Positions 6,408-13,463 of a DNA stretch of 14,643 bases are shown here, piece by piece. The position numbers and the translations under genes are program-made. Location of the stretch: the NCBI GenBank assembly GCA_934426255.1, contig CAKRYD010000039.1, forward strand, positions 1 to 14,643. Reading direction: 5' to 3'. The notes beneath the pieces were generated by a model, which saw only the letters and a program-made list of their open reading frames with translations, ran no database searches and had not been told where the DNA came from. How positions within the stretch are numbered: the stretch's first letter is position 1; every line of letters begins with the position of its first letter. Origin of the DNA: an uncultured Bacteroidaceae bacterium. GTDB lineage: Bacteria; Bacteroidota; Bacteroidia; Bacteroidales; Bacteroidaceae.

Positions 6408-7294
6408 TTGTTTTATCCTTGCTTCTTTTTCTCATGCAAAGTATATCGGCGCAGGAATTGAATGCGACAGTCGATATCAACACGCAAAAGATTCAAGGTA
6501 CTAATAAGACTGTCTTCGATGATTTAAAGTCGACGTTGACGCATTTTATTAATGAACGTCAATGGACATCGTTGAAGTTTAAAAACAATGAGCGCATCAA
6601 ATGTGCGATTTCTATTATAGTCAATAAATATGACGAGGGAAATGGAAGTATGACATGCGAGGCTTATATACAAAGCAGTCGCCCGGTTTTCAACTCTACA
6701 TATACAACGCCAACACTAAGCATTCACGATGCCAACTTTAACTTTGACTTTCGAGAACACGACCAATTGGAGTTTCGTGATGATCAAATTGATAATAACT
6801 TGACGGCACTGATAGCTTATTATGCCTATCTGATTATAGGTATCGATATGGATACGATGGCTCCCCAAGGCGGCACGGAATTTCTTCAAAAAGCGATGGA
6901 TGTAGTTAATAATGCCCAGAACATGAATACGAAAGGATGGAAAGCCATGGAGGACGAAAATAATCGCTATGGTATTGTAAACGATTATCTGAATGATGGA
7001 TTGCAATCATTCAGACAGCTGCAATATGATTATCATCGTAAGGGGCTTGACCAAATGACTTCCAGTAGTGATCAAGCCCGTGAAACTATTACAAAGTCAA
7101 TGTCCTTGCTTGAGAAAACATATAGCACAAAATCACGCAGTGCTCTGCCACGGCTTTTTTCCGAATATAAACGTGACGAATTGGTTGGCATTTATCAAGG
7201 AAAGGAAACCTCAGCAAAGAAACAAAAGGTATACGACATTTTGACAAAAGTGAATGCTTCACAATCCAACTATTGGAAGAAACTGCTAAATTGA
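6389..7294 (+). CDS. Exported DUF4835 family protein
   Basis: A 301-residue protein with a clear signal peptide (MRYLRLIVLSLLLFLMQSISA, cleavage probably before QE). The mature part begins with ELNATVDIN...KIQGTN and includes FNFDFREHDQLEF. The order coaBC, DUF4835, recN is typical of Bacteroidetes. Some pipelines call DUF4835 proteins PorD and link them to type IX secretion; I recall this from annotation practice and nothing here proves it. No enzymatic motif is visible. Its start overlaps the coaBC stop by 19 bp, implying translational coupling, and it ends 5 bp before recN. Being exported, it sits oddly between cytoplasmic CoA and repair genes. Confidence 0.85.
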   Translation: MRYLRLIVLSLLLFLMQSISAQELNATVDINTQKIQGTNKTVFDDLKSTLTHFINERQWTSLKFKNNERIKCAISIIVNKYDEGNGSMTCEAYIQSSRPVFNSTYTTPTLSIHDANFNFDFREHDQLEFRDDQIDNNLTALIAYYAYLIIGIDMDTMAPQGGTEFLQKAMDVVNNAQNMNTKGWKAMEDENNRYGIVNDYLNDGLQSFRQLQYDYHRKGLDQMTSSSDQARETITKSMSLLEKTYSTKSRSALPRLFSEYKRDELVGIYQGKETSAKKQKVYDILTKVNASQSNYWKKLLN

Positions 7295-7299
7295 GAGCT

Positions 7300-8970
7300 A
7301 TGTTACAACGTTTGAAAATTCAGAACTATGCTCTAATAGAGCACCTGGATATGAAACTTCATGCCGGATTTTCTACAATAACAGGTGAAACAGGTGCTGG
7401 AAAAAGTATCATATTGGGAGCTCTCGGAATGATTTTGGGGCAACGTGCTGACATGAAAGTAATAAAGGCTGATGCTAAACGTTGTATGGTGGAGGCAACT
7501 TTTAATTTAAACGGTTTGAATATCCAATCGTTTTTTGATAAAAATGATTTGGATTACGATGAAGATGAATGCATCATTCGTCGCGAATTGTCGGAAAACG
7601 CCAAAAGCCGTGCGTTTATCAATGATACTCCTGTATCGCTCATCCAATTGAAAGAACTCTCTTCTCATCTTATAGACATTCATTCGCAGCACCAAAATTT
7701 ATTACTCAATCAAGAGAGATTTCAATTAGAAACTCTTGATACTATGGCGAAGAACCATCTGTTGAAGGAAAGGTTTCAACATGAATATGACGAATGGCTA
7801 GCAGCTCAAACCGCTTTTGAGCAGTATTGCAAGAAGGTAGAACGAGAACGTGAGAATAAGGATTTCTTGCAATTCCAACTGGATGAGATAGAAAGACTCC
7901 ATTTAAAAGGAGGTGAACAACAGAGCTTGGAAGAAGAAGCCGGTGTATTGAATAATGCAGAAAATATTAAACAGGCACTTTACAAAGCCGATAGCTTACT
8001 ATCGGAAGAAGAAAATGGGATTACGTCAAAGATATATGACTGTCAATGTCGCCTGCAAGATCTAATCGATTGTTTTCCAAAGGCGCGAAAATTGCATGAG
8101 CGGTTAGAAAGTTGTGCTATAGAAATTGAAGACATAGCGCAGGAAATAGCCCAATGCTTAGAAAATGTTATTTTCGATCCTGAGCGGCAAAATTACGTAA
8201 ATGAGCGGTTAAGCTCCATTTATGTATTGGCGAAAAAGCATCATTGTGAAAGCGAAGAAGAGCTGATTCAAGTGGCAAATCAACTTCGTCTCCAATTGGA
8301 TGAATTGGATTGTAGTGATGAACAGGTTGAAGTTCTGCGGAAAGAATCTCAGGAAAGACATAAAACAATGCTCGATACCGGACGCTTGTTATCTGACACC
8401 AGAAATAAAACAGTTCCTAAAATTGAAAAGGAAATGCGGGAAAGGCTGCAAAAGCTCGGAATGCCCAATGTTCGTTTTACCATTGAGATGACGGAGAAAA
8501 AAGAACCTTCAAGAGGCGGCTTGGACCGTGTAGCGTTCTTGTTTAGTGCCAATCGTGATATGCCACTCCGAAATATTGCCGAGATCGCTTCAGGTGGTGA
8601 GATGGCTCGCGTCATGCTGTCGTTAAAGGCGTTGTTGGCTTCCAAGGAAATGTTGCCGACTATCATTTTCGATGAAATCGATACCGGAGTTTCCGGGAAA
8701 ATAGCCGAGCAGATGGCTCTAATGATGAAGGGTATGAGCCAAAATGGCTGCCAGGTAATCAGCATTACACATCTGCCGCAAATCGCAGCTCTTGGAAATT
8801 TTCATTACAAGGTTTATAAGCAAGATGATTCGCATGGAACTTCTACCCATATTAGCAATCTTACGTCTGAAGAGAGAATAGTTGAGATTGCACATATGCT
8901 GAGTGGTAGCATGGTTACTGATGCTGCTATAGATAATGCAAAAGAATTACTTAAACAAAGCAGAATATGA
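7300..8970 (+). CDS. recN: DNA repair protein RecN
   Basis: An SMC-like ATPase acting in recombinational repair of double-strand breaks in the cytoplasm. The 556-residue product has the usual RecN architecture. An N-terminal ATPase half has LKIQNYALIEHLDM and Walker A GETGAGKS (29-36), followed by the RecN-typical HSQHQNLLL (about 128-136). A coiled-coil middle (about 150-370) is rich in E/K/Q/L. The C-terminal half has the ABC signature ASGGEMARV (about 430-438), Walker B IIFDEIDTG (about 454-462) and the ITHLPQIA switch. The start is ATG 7300; an upstream in-frame TTG at 7273 lies inside the preceding gene. It overlaps the next gene by 4 bp (ATGA), a classic coupling arrangement. Confidence 0.95.
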   Translation: MLQRLKIQNYALIEHLDMKLHAGFSTITGETGAGKSIILGALGMILGQRADMKVIKADAKRCMVEATFNLNGLNIQSFFDKNDLDYDEDECIIRRELSENAKSRAFINDTPVSLIQLKELSSHLIDIHSQHQNLLLNQERFQLETLDTMAKNHLLKERFQHEYDEWLAAQTAFEQYCKKVERERENKDFLQFQLDEIERLHLKGGEQQSLEEEAGVLNNAENIKQALYKADSLLSEEENGITSKIYDCQCRLQDLIDCFPKARKLHERLESCAIEIEDIAQEIAQCLENVIFDPERQNYVNERLSSIYVLAKKHHCESEEELIQVANQLRLQLDELDCSDEQVEVLRKESQERHKTMLDTGRLLSDTRNKTVPKIEKEMRERLQKLGMPNVRFTIEMTEKKEPSRGGLDRVAFLFSANRDMPLRNIAEIASGGEMARVMLSLKALLASKEMLPTIIFDEIDTGVSGKIAEQMALMMKGMSQNGCQVISITHLPQIAALGNFHYKVYKQDDSHGTSTHISNLTSEERIVEIAHMLSGSMVTDAAIDNAKELLKQSRI

Positions 8971-10643
8971 TAAAGAAATTGATTATATCTCTATTACTTA
9001 TACTACCGACTTTTGTGGAAACTGTCGGCAAGACAAAAAATGATGCAAAAGGCATCATAACTGTTATTACGTACGATAAGGCTGGAAATTTGTTGCATAA
9101 AGGATTTGGTTTTTTTATTTCTGAAAGAGGAGATGCTATTTCTGCTTATGCATTCTTTAATGGCGCATCAAGAGCCGAAATTGTAGACAGTAAGGGGAAA
9201 AAATGGAACGTAAAGCGAATCCAAGGTGCAAGTGATATCTATGATATAGTCAAATTCAGTACAGATTGCGAAAAAAGTGAGAAGTTGCTTTTGGCGACCA
9301 CCACTGTTCAGAAGGGTGCCACGGTAACGCGATTCATGAATAACGGTAAGGGCGGATTGGTTACGGTGGATGCTAAGGTCGTAGACAATAAAACCTATGA
9401 TAATTTGGCTTATTACACAATATCGTCAAAGGCCGACAACCAATCAATTGGTACACCAATCTTGGCAACAACTGGTGAAGTTGTCGCTGTTATGCAGAAA
9501 AATGCTGAAAAAGACTTGACAAAATGTTTTGCAGTAGATATAGCTGTAGAAAAGCTCTTGTCTACTTCGGCCATTTCTGCCGGTTTATCATCGCTCAACA
9601 GCATATATATTCCAAAGCAACTGCCTTCCGATACATCGCAAGCTGCCAGTTACCTTTATTTGTTGTCTAAAAATGCGCAGGACACCGTTTCTTATTTAAC
9701 GGCTCTTGCAGATTTTAGAGCTACGTTCCCAGATTTGCCGACAGCGTATGTCGAACATGCTGCATATGCAGCTGGGCAAAAGAATTTTGCCGAAGCTGAA
9801 GCCGACTACAATGATGCTTTCAAAGCTGTTAAAAGCCAAGCAGAAGTACATTACAATTTCAGTAAGCTCTTGTATAGGCTGAATTTGTACAAATCCTATA
9901 AAAAGTATAAGGACTGGGACTTAAATAAAGCTCTTGATGAGGCAAAGCAAGCCTACAGTCTATCACCAATGCCGATATATAAACTACAGCAGGGTGATTG
10001 TTATTATGCCTTGAAGCAATATCAAGAGGCCTTTAATGCTTATCAAGAACTCAATGCTACTCCTTTTGCATCGGCTCAGACATTTTATTATGCGGCAAAA
10101 TCTCGTGAAATGTGGGACAATGATACAACTGCAGTACTGGCTTTGCTTGACAGTACAATGGCTCGTTTCAAAGAACCCTATCAAAGAGAAGCCGGACCCT
10201 TCTTATTACAACGTGCTCAAATTCGTTCCAAATACGGAAAGTATAGAGAGGCGGCCATAGATTATGATGCTTACGAGAAGCTTTTTGGCACGAAAAATCT
10301 TAACGACAATTTCTTCTATATGAAAGAGCAGACCGACCTTGCAGCAGGACTTTATCCATGGGCGTTAACAGACATTGAGAAAGCTCTTGCCATTCGTCCT
10401 AACGAATATCTATATGTCGTGGAAAAGGCAATGTTACAATTGCGAGTTGGAAATTTGGAAGAAGCGGTTTTTGGTGCCAATCAAGCTTTGAAACTTGATC
10501 CCGAAGGTGCTGATGCCTATAAAATTTTGGGCATTGCATACGGACAGCAGAAAGAAAAGAAAAATGAAGCCCTTAAATACTTACGAAAAGCGAAGGAGTT
10601 GGGCGACCCTCAAGTCGATGAATGGATAGAGAAACTCAAGTAG
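8967..10643 (+). CDS. Exported trypsin-fold pseudoprotease with TPR repeats
   Basis: A 558-residue exported protein with an N-terminal signal peptide (about 1-21). Residues about 28-200 look like a trypsin/HtrA-type domain: KGFGFFISERGDAISAYAFFNGA parallels the usual GTGFFI...L(T/S)NYHVF.GA, and TPILATTGEVVAVM parallels the SGSPV...G.VVGI segment. The catalytic His is Ala62 and the nucleophile position is Ile161 (SIGTP instead of GxSGSP); Asp93 may correspond to the triad Asp. It should therefore be proteolytically inactive. Residues about 225-555 form helical TPR-like repeats (for example ALKQYQEAFNAYQEL, GKYREAAIDYDAYEKLFG, GNLEEAVFGANQALKLDPEGADAY). I infer a periplasmic or surface scaffold. 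It begins inside the recN stop codon and ends directly against the next ATG. Confidence 0.8.
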   Translation: MIKKLIISLLLILPTFVETVGKTKNDAKGIITVITYDKAGNLLHKGFGFFISERGDAISAYAFFNGASRAEIVDSKGKKWNVKRIQGASDIYDIVKFSTDCEKSEKLLLATTTVQKGATVTRFMNNGKGGLVTVDAKVVDNKTYDNLAYYTISSKADNQSIGTPILATTGEVVAVMQKNAEKDLTKCFAVDIAVEKLLSTSAISAGLSSLNSIYIPKQLPSDTSQAASYLYLLSKNAQDTVSYLTALADFRATFPDLPTAYVEHAAYAAGQKNFAEAEADYNDAFKAVKSQAEVHYNFSKLLYRLNLYKSYKKYKDWDLNKALDEAKQAYSLSPMPIYKLQQGDCYYALKQYQEAFNAYQELNATPFASAQTFYYAAKSREMWDNDTTAVLALLDSTMARFKEPYQREAGPFLLQRAQIRSKYGKYREAAIDYDAYEKLFGTKNLNDNFFYMKEQTDLAAGLYPWALTDIEKALAIRPNEYLYVVEKAMLQLRVGNLEEAVFGANQALKLDPEGADAYKILGIAYGQQKEKKNEALKYLRKAKELGDPQVDEWIEKLK

Positions 10644-11474
10644 ATGGTTATGAATTTCCTTAAAAGGCTTTTGCTGCTTCTTTCCCTTTTCGCTTTTCAA
10701 ATTAGTGACATCTATGGCAAAGACGTTCTGAAGGTGTTGGCTATAGGCAATAGCTTTTCGGAAGATGCAGTTGAACAATATCTGTACGAGTTGGCTGCAG
10801 CCCAAGGCGACAGCCTCGTCATCGGAAATGCTTATATCGGCGGCTGCTCTATTGACAGGCATTGGAACAACGCTCAAACCGGTAAAGCCGACTATGAATA
10901 TAGAAAAGTTGTTGGTGGAGTGCGAAACAATCGGAAAAAAGTGGCTCTCAAAGAAATTATTCGTGATGAATGTTGGGACATTATAACGTTTCAACAAGCC
11001 AGCCACTATTCGGGCAAGTCCGAAACATATGTGAATTTGGGGAAGCTTTGTGGTTATGTGAGAAAAGAAGCTCTCAATCCTAAAGTCCGTTTTGCTTTTC
11101 ATATGACATGGGCATATTCAAAAGATTCTAGTCATGGTGCGTTTAAGGATTATGGCAACAATCAAATGAAGATGTACCAAGCGATATGTCAATCCGTAAA
11201 AACGATTCCACAATATGGAATCAAAAAGATAATTCCTACGGGCATTGCTATTCAAAATGCGCGTGATGTGATAGGGGATAAGCTAACCCGTGATGGTTAC
11301 CATTTAGATAGGACAGTAGGTCGTTATACTGCGGCATGTACTTGGTGCCAATTTCTTACCAAGAAGAAGATAGCCAAAAATTCATATTATCCTGAAGCGA
11401 TGGACAGCTCTGTGGCTGTTTTATTACGAAAATCAGCTCAAGAAGCCTTTCGTAAAATGAGAAAAGTCCTTTGA
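10644..11474 (+). CDS. Exported DUF4886 / SGNH-hydrolase-like protein
   Basis: A 276-residue protein with a signal peptide (hydrophobic stretch about 8-20, cleavage near YG-KD). It has the pattern of DUF4886 proteins, an SGNH-hydrolase-like family. AIGNSFSEDAVEQY (33-46) supplies a putative nucleophile Ser37, GGCS at 66-69 the block II glycine, DIITFQQAS (112-120) the block III region with Gln rather than Asn, and TRDGYHLD (215-222) the DxxH with Asp217 and His220. Family members are thought to be esterases acting on sugars or envelope polymers; the substrate is unknown. ATG 10644 directly abuts the upstream stop; ATG 10650 (Met3) is an equally possible start. It is the last gene of the operon, converging on tilS. 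Confidence 0.82.
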   Translation: MVMNFLKRLLLLLSLFAFQISDIYGKDVLKVLAIGNSFSEDAVEQYLYELAAAQGDSLVIGNAYIGGCSIDRHWNNAQTGKADYEYRKVVGGVRNNRKKVALKEIIRDECWDIITFQQASHYSGKSETYVNLGKLCGYVRKEALNPKVRFAFHMTWAYSKDSSHGAFKDYGNNQMKMYQAICQSVKTIPQYGIKKIIPTGIAIQNARDVIGDKLTRDGYHLDRTVGRYTAACTWCQFLTKKKIAKNSYYPEAMDSSVAVLLRKSAQEAFRKMRKVL

Positions 11475-11478
11475 ACAA

Positions 11479-12837
11479 TTAGACATTGTCTTTCCAAGAG
11501 AAAAGTAAGACTCGTTTGGTCCTTTGAGGGTCAATGGCGTAAGTTCCGGCTATGCGCTCACCTATCAGCCAGGCAATTTCGCCTGTGCTTGCGCAAACAA
11601 CGTGTTGATTATGCTTTTGAAACAGTGAACGTTTGCAATCTGTGAGATAGTCGCTGACCAATTTGCTTCCTTTCATCCCAAAGGGCTTGAAGCGGTCACC
11701 ATTCTGTATAGGTCTCACAAAATAGCCTGTGCCTAATTTGTCTGCATCCAATGCTGCCACGTTCCGTTCACGTGGAATCTCCTTCAGCTCGGAAAATAAT
11801 AGCTCATGGACTTCTAATTTATTTCCTCCCAAGATCAGAGGCTTTCCGACGCTTATGCAATAAGTCTTTGACTTTGGAGTTTGATAGTCGTGTCCTATCA
11901 TAATAAAACCGCGATTGATTAGGAGTTTCCACTTTCTTGCGTAAAATACGATTCCGGTTGAGCGAGTCAGATTCGAGTAAACTTCGTCAATCTGTTTCGG
12001 TGTAAACCCGTATGGGTAAAGCAAACTATACAACAGATATTTGGGCGATGGTTCGTTCATAATCGCCGAAATGCAAAAGCAAGCTGAAATACCCGCCTCA
12101 TTCACTGGCGCTTCAACCCGTTTTTTTGCTTCTTTCAGAGTGCTTGAACACCAATTTTCTATATCAAGCATTCGTTCGGACATAAGTTGTAAGGTCGTAT
12201 CAATTGACGGATTTATTTCTTTCATTAATGGAAGAATTTCCAGGCGGATTTTGTTGCGTGTGTAAATCGTTTCTTTATTGGTATGGTCGGTAACATATTC
12301 CTGATTCAAAGTGTGCAGGTAGCTCAGCACATCAATCCTTCCTACTTCTAACATTGGACGAACTACATAACCGTTTCGTGGCTGAATTCCGGTCAGCCCT
12401 TTAATTCCGGTTCCTCGTATAAGATTCAACAGCAATGTTTCCACGCTGTCGTCTCTGTGGTGGGCTATCGCAATGACATCAAAGCCATATTTCTTGCGCA
12501 AATCTTCAAAGTAGTTGTATCGGAGCTCTCGTGCTGCCATTTCAATGCTTATTCCATGTCTTTCTGCATAGTTATTGGTGTCAAAGTGGGTAACATATAG
12601 TTTTAGACTAAGCCCCTTGCATAACTGACGCACAAATCGTTCATCACGTTCAGACTCATCACCGCGTAATTTGAAATTACAATGTGCGGCTGCAACGCTA
12701 TAGCCCAATTCCAGCAAGACACGCAGTAGAGCCACTGAGTCCGGGCCGCCGCTCAAGGCCAACAATATTTTGTTTGACTTGTTGAACAGCTCTTTTCGCT
12801 CAATCAATGCCTGTACACGCTCCTTGAATTTATTCAT
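11479..12837 (-). CDS. tilS: tRNA(Ile)-lysidine synthetase
   Basis: Uses ATP and lysine to convert the wobble cytidine of tRNA-Ile2 (anticodon CAU) to lysidine, so that it is charged with isoleucine and reads AUA. The 452-residue product is full length. The PP-loop SGGPDS lies at 29-34. AHCNFKLRGDESERDERFV (51-69) and HHRDDSVETLLLNLIRGTGIKGL (126-148) are the conserved N-type ATPase segments. A middle linker follows, then a C-terminal TilS domain (about 370-452) with RPIQNGDRFKPFGMKGSK, YLTDCKRS and EIAWLIGERI. The stop lies 4 bp from the stop of the convergent DUF4886 gene, with no strong terminator between. A -7 box at 12858-12865 and the upstream terminator suggest its own transcription unit. 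Confidence 0.95.
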   Translation of the reverse strand: MNKFKERVQALIERKELFNKSNKILLALSGGPDSVALLRVLLELGYSVAAAHCNFKLRGDESERDERFVRQLCKGLSLKLYVTHFDTNNYAERHGISIEMAARELRYNYFEDLRKKYGFDVIAIAHHRDDSVETLLLNLIRGTGIKGLTGIQPRNGYVVRPMLEVGRIDVLSYLHTLNQEYVTDHTNKETIYTRNKIRLEILPLMKEINPSIDTTLQLMSERMLDIENWCSSTLKEAKKRVEAPVNEAGISACFCISAIMNEPSPKYLLYSLLYPYGFTPKQIDEVYSNLTRSTGIVFYARKWKLLINRGFIMIGHDYQTPKSKTYCISVGKPLILGGNKLEVHELLFSELKEIPRERNVAALDADKLGTGYFVRPIQNGDRFKPFGMKGSKLVSDYLTDCKRSLFQKHNQHVVCASTGEIAWLIGERIAGTYAIDPQRTKRVLLFSWKDNV

Positions 12838-12857
12838 ACCGTTAATCTGTTATGCTG

Positions 12858-12865
12858 CAAAGGTA
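12858..12865 (-). promoter_or_regulatory. Candidate -7 box for tilS
   Basis: On the minus strand TACCTTTG matches TAnnTTTG and is identical to the dnaN -7 element. It lies 20 bp before the tilS ATG, giving a leader of roughly 14 nt. No TTTG occurs at the ideal -33 distance, so it may be a weaker promoter. Confidence 0.5.
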
Positions 12866-12899
12866 TTTGTTTTTCATTTTATGATGGCTGTTTCAAGCT

Positions 12900-12930
12900 A
12901 AAAAACGCCCGAACAAAGTTGTCCGAGCGT
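12900..12930 (-). terminator. Rho-independent terminator of the DUF3127 gene
   Basis: On the minus strand ACGCTCGGACAA and TTGTTCGGGCGT form a 12-bp stem (two G-U pairs) with a CT loop region, followed by a run of six T (12905-12900). It lies about 20 bp after the stop at 12950. On the plus strand the same stem has two mismatches but is followed by CTTTCTTTTT, so it might also work weakly in that direction. It separates the DUF3127 gene from tilS. Confidence 0.8.
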
Positions 12931-12949
12931 CTTTCTTTTTGTGCCTTTG

Positions 12950-13327
12950 TTAAAAAGGCAGGTCGTCTTGTGAATTGTTGTCAATTGTTTGCGGCTGAAT
13001 TGGTGGAACAGGCTGCCCATCTGGCATTGCCGGTGGTATCGGTGTTGATTGTGGCGTTCCACGTTGTACTCGCCATGCGCGAATGTCATTATACCAACGG
13101 CCATTGTATTCGTGAGCGTCTATATCCAAAGAAACAGTCAACTCTTCGCCTACTTGTATGTTGAACTGGTTCAGTCTGTCTTCTCCAAACACCGTAAAAC
13201 AGCATTTTTTTGGATACTGTTCGTGTGTTTCAATCACAAAATCTTGCGCTTTCCAATTTGACGAACTGCGTTGAGAAACTCCACCACGCGGTTCGGATGC
13301 AAAAATAATTTTACCTTGAATATCCAT
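12950..13327 (-). CDS. DUF3127 OB-fold protein with SSB-like C-terminal tip
   Basis: A 125-residue protein recognised as DUF3127 by MDIQGKIIF, FVIETHEQYPKK (30-41), FTVFGED (44-50), QVGEELTVSLDIDAHEYNGRWYNDIRAW (58-85). The fold is expected to be an OB-fold like single-stranded DNA-binding protein. A Pro/Gln-rich flexible linker (about 91-115) leads to a terminal DDLPF, closely resembling the acidic DDIPF tip by which SSB recruits repair and replication proteins. It is not the canonical housekeeping ssb, whose product begins with a distinct N.V.LIGN..xDPE pattern. It probably binds single-stranded nucleic acid and may contact SSB partners; this is inference. It is monocistronic, with its own terminator and a probable promoter flanked by an inverted repeat. 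Confidence 0.85.
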   Translation of the reverse strand: MDIQGKIIFASEPRGGVSQRSSSNWKAQDFVIETHEQYPKKCCFTVFGEDRLNQFNIQVGEELTVSLDIDAHEYNGRWYNDIRAWRVQRGTPQSTPIPPAMPDGQPVPPIQPQTIDNNSQDDLPF

Positions 13328-13332
13328 TATCT

Positions 13333-13368
13333 AAATGTTAATTGCTAATTGCTGCGAAGTTAACATTT
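13333..13368. promoter_or_regulatory. Inverted repeat over the DUF3127 promoter (operator-like)
   Basis: AAATGTTAA (13333-13341) and TTAACATTT (13360-13368) are perfect 9-bp inverted arms separated by 18 bp. The right arm overlaps a minus-strand -7-like box, TAACTTCG (13362-13355). The start site would fall between the arms, so the left arm is transcribed but the right arm is not; this favours a DNA operator over an RNA hairpin. AATTGCT also occurs twice in direct repeat at 13340-13353. The regulator is unknown. Confidence 0.4.
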
Positions 13369-13396
13369 TTATCTCGAACAAGAATCATCGGTCTTC

Positions 13397-13431
13397 AAAA
13401 ACTTGCTGCTTGCTATTGCAGAACTCCAGCA
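13397..13431 (-). terminator. Weak terminator candidate after outer-membrane barrel gene
   Basis: On the minus strand TGCTG and CAGCA enclose 18 nt with an inner TGC-AATA-GCA mini-stem, followed by AG and TTTTT. It lies about 33 bp after the stop of the barrel gene. The stem is short, so this is tentative. Confidence 0.35.
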
Positions 13432-13463
13432 GATGTTCAGCTATTGAGTACAACTGCGCTTTC

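Noticed and set aside
11470..11490. Shared terminator between the convergent DUF4886 and tilS stops
   Set aside because: Only a 5-bp ACAAT/ATTGT stem with no T-run on either strand; too weak to call, so how transcription ends here is unresolved.
12950..13327. Canonical ssb annotation for the DUF3127 gene
   Set aside because: The sequence follows the DUF3127 pattern (GKII, ETHEQYPKK, NGRWYNDIRAW) and lacks the standard SSB N-terminal signature; only the C-terminal tip is SSB-like.
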